A stretch of DNA of 6,806 nt from Pseudomonadota bacterium. GTDB lineage: Bacteria; Myxococcota; Bradymonadia; UBA4248. The notes under the pieces are model-generated. The model was not told where the DNA came from, made no database searches, and was given only the letters and a program-made list of their open reading frames with translations. The first letter of the stretch is position 1; the number at the start of each line of letters is the position of its first letter. The stretch covers positions 1 through 6,806 of the forward strand of contig JAGBXG010000141.1 of the NCBI GenBank assembly GCA_017629415.1. The letters run 5' to 3'. Below, piece after piece: positions 5,679 to 6,806 of the stretch. Position numbers and translations under genes: made by a program.

Positions 5679-6563
5679 TTTCATTTTTTAGCTCAGGCAG
5701 CTGAAGCAGCACCGGCAGTAGCCGAAGCCGCCAAAGACGTTACGACCGAAGCCTCCAACCTGTTGGACACTGTAACATCCGTTATGAGTTGGGATTCTAT
5801 TATCAGTTTCTGCATTCATCTCATTGGCGTTATTCTTCTGCTCCTAATCGGTTTTTGGGTTGCCAAATGGGGTAAAAAAATCACAACAAAAGCCTGTCTG
5901 AAAGGCAAACTTGACGAAACACTCAGCCAATTTGTCGGCAAAGGTGTTTACTGGCTTATTCTTGTCAGTGTTGTCCTTGCATGCTTGAGCATTTTCGGTA
6001 TTGAAACCACGAGTGTTGCTGCAGTCATCGGTGCCGCTGGTTTGGCCGTTGGTCTTGCTTTCCAGGGTACACTTTCAAACCTCGCGGCTGGCGTGATGAT
6101 TATCATCTTCCGTCCGTTCAAACTCGGTGATTATGTTACCGTTGATGGTCAATCTGGTACAGTCAATGAAATCGATTTCTTCCAGACCACGCTTATTACT
6201 CCCGACAACCGCGTTATTATTGTTCCCAACAGCAAAATCTATGGCTCAACCATCGAAAACGTGACAGCAAAAGAAACGCGTCGTGTGGATGTGAATGTCG
6301 GTGTGGCTTATGAAGCCGATATCGATGAAACTCGCAAAGTCCTCGAAGCAGCCGCCAAAGTTGAAGGTGCGCTTGAAGATCCCGCCAGTGTAATCGTGAT
6401 GTGCGATCTCGGCGATTCCGCCGTTTCCTGGCAGGTTCGTGTCTGGTGCAACACCGCCGATTACTGGGGTGTTCGTGAACGCGTTGTTTCCAGCATCAAA
6501 AAGAACCTCGACGGTGCCAAGATCGAAATTCCTTATCCGCAAATCACCATCAGCAACAAGTAA
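5676..6563 (+). CDS. mscS: Small-conductance mechanosensitive channel MscS
   Basis: A 295-residue homologue of E. coli MscS (286 aa), the inner-membrane homo-heptameric channel that opens under membrane tension to release solutes after hypo-osmotic shock. After an Ala/Glu-rich N-terminal stretch (residues 6-30) come TM1 (about 40-62), TM2 (about 90-108) and the pore helix TM3 (about 112-145). TM3 keeps the Gly/Ala packing pattern and the gate: GLAVGLAFQG has L123 and L127 at the positions of E. coli L105 and L109, and Q130-G131 at Q112-G113; SNLAAG (134-139) ends in the equivalent of the G121 hinge. FRPFKLGDYV (145-154) starts the beta domain and VPNS marks its end; a C-terminal alpha-beta domain ends in PYPQITI. 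All features of a working channel are present. It has its own ribosome site and a terminator 20 nt downstream, so it is probably monocistronic. Confidence 0.95.
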   Translation: MFHFLAQAAEAAPAVAEAAKDVTTEASNLLDTVTSVMSWDSIISFCIHLIGVILLLLIGFWVAKWGKKITTKACLKGKLDETLSQFVGKGVYWLILVSVVLACLSIFGIETTSVAAVIGAAGLAVGLAFQGTLSNLAAGVMIIIFRPFKLGDYVTVDGQSGTVNEIDFFQTTLITPDNRVIIVPNSKIYGSTIENVTAKETRRVDVNVGVAYEADIDETRKVLEAAAKVEGALEDPASVIVMCDLGDSAVSWQVRVWCNTADYWGVRERVVSSIKKNLDGAKIEIPYPQITISNK

Positions 6564-6581
6564 TTTCGACAGAAATTTCTC

Positions 6582-6609
6582 AAAGCCCTGCCTTGTGCGG
6601 GGCTTTTTT
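6582..6609 (+). terminator. Intrinsic terminator of mscS
   Basis: AAGCCCTGC (6583-6591), loop CTTGT, then GCGGGGCTT (6597-6605) form a 9-bp stem with one G-U pair, followed by a T-run ending at 6609. It is a textbook Rho-independent terminator starting 20 nt after the mscS stop. Confidence 0.92.
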
Positions 6610-6735
6610 GTAGGCATTCACAAGATAAAATGACAAACATTGAAGACCGTGAGATTGATGCGCTTTATGAATAATCAGGCCATTGACGCGTTTCACGATT
6701 CGGTGTGTTGAACTTTCTTTTTTTATTCACAACAA
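6610..6735. other. Intergenic stretch, no supported gene
   Basis: It contains two tiny overlapping frames, 14 codons each (6630-6674, ending TAA; 6667-6711, ending TGA), with no good ribosome sites. Their peptides share an IDA(L/F)(Y/H) pattern, and the DNA behind it is partly repeated. They may be gene remnants or chance; I do not call them genes. Confidence 0.4.
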
Positions 6736-6806
6736 CAGGGGGTAAGCCCCCTGCGGCGCTATTTGCTGTGCAAATACGCGCCTACCCCCATGCGTGGCTC
6801 CGCCCC
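6736..6806. repeat. GC-rich palindromic repeat cluster, runs off the window
   Basis: Two adjacent hairpins are visible. The first is CAGGGGG-TAAG-CCCCCTG (6736-6753). The second has arms GGCGC+TATTTGC (6755-6766) and GCAAATA+GCGCC (6770-6782), with loop TGT and one bulged C. TACCCCC (6783-6789) can also pair with GGGGGTA (6738-6744), so the first hairpin and an outer stem enclosing the second are mutually exclusive. The structure looks like a REP- or MITE-like intergenic element; its right boundary is outside the window. Confidence 0.6.

Noticed and set aside
6246..6617. Minus-strand open frame (123 codons) over the end of mscS
   Set aside because: Antisense shadow of the MscS C-terminal domain; it also starts beyond the mscS terminator.

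Overview
The window looks like ordinary chromosome of a Gram-negative bacterium of moderate G+C. It carries a eukaryote-type Ser/Thr kinase, a membrane-anchored HEAT-repeat protein, an E. coli-like MscS channel, a Fur-family regulator and an iron-sulfur flavoprotein-like reductase. Kinase plus HEAT genes would fit a Myxococcota- or deltaproteobacteria-like genome, and the Fe-S flavoprotein hints at anaerobic or facultative life. Both points are inference; no rRNA or other phylogenetic marker is present.

Layout. (1) 1-1755, + strand: a Ser/Thr kinase gene that enters from the left edge. An in-frame TAA at 103-105 lies between the HRD catalytic loop and the DFG motif. The rest stays open to 1755 and encodes the activation segment, C-lobe, two membrane segments and a C-terminal domain in AT-rich DNA. 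(2) 1756-1945: a convergent intergenic stretch with short repeats. (3) 1946-3277, - strand: a three-TM HEAT-repeat protein with a TTG start. (4) 3432-3980, - strand: a cytosolic cyclophilin with its own terminator. (5) 4157-4235: a tandem pair of identical 33-nt hairpins ending in T8, the terminator of the next gene. (6) 4252-4872, - strand: an NADPH-dependent FMN reductase-like protein with an Fe-S-type cysteine motif. (7) 4984-5433, + strand, divergent: a Fur-family metalloregulator. (8) 5676-6563, + strand: mscS with an intrinsic terminator. (9) 6610-6806: non-coding, ending in a GC-rich hairpin cluster that runs off the window.

The genes look mostly independently transcribed: hairpins separate the three minus-strand genes. 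The most plausible functional pairing is the divergent Fur regulator and flavoprotein, which share a 111-bp intergenic region holding an operator-like 27-bp inverted repeat. The kinase and the HEAT protein are convergent and share an AGxWRxK motif right after a hydrophobic hairpin, so they may work in one membrane signalling context (inference). I saw no CRISPR array, transposase, tRNA or rRNA. I found no convincing new multi-gene system. The items most worth a second look are the interrupted kinase, the shared membrane module and the intergenic hairpin families.
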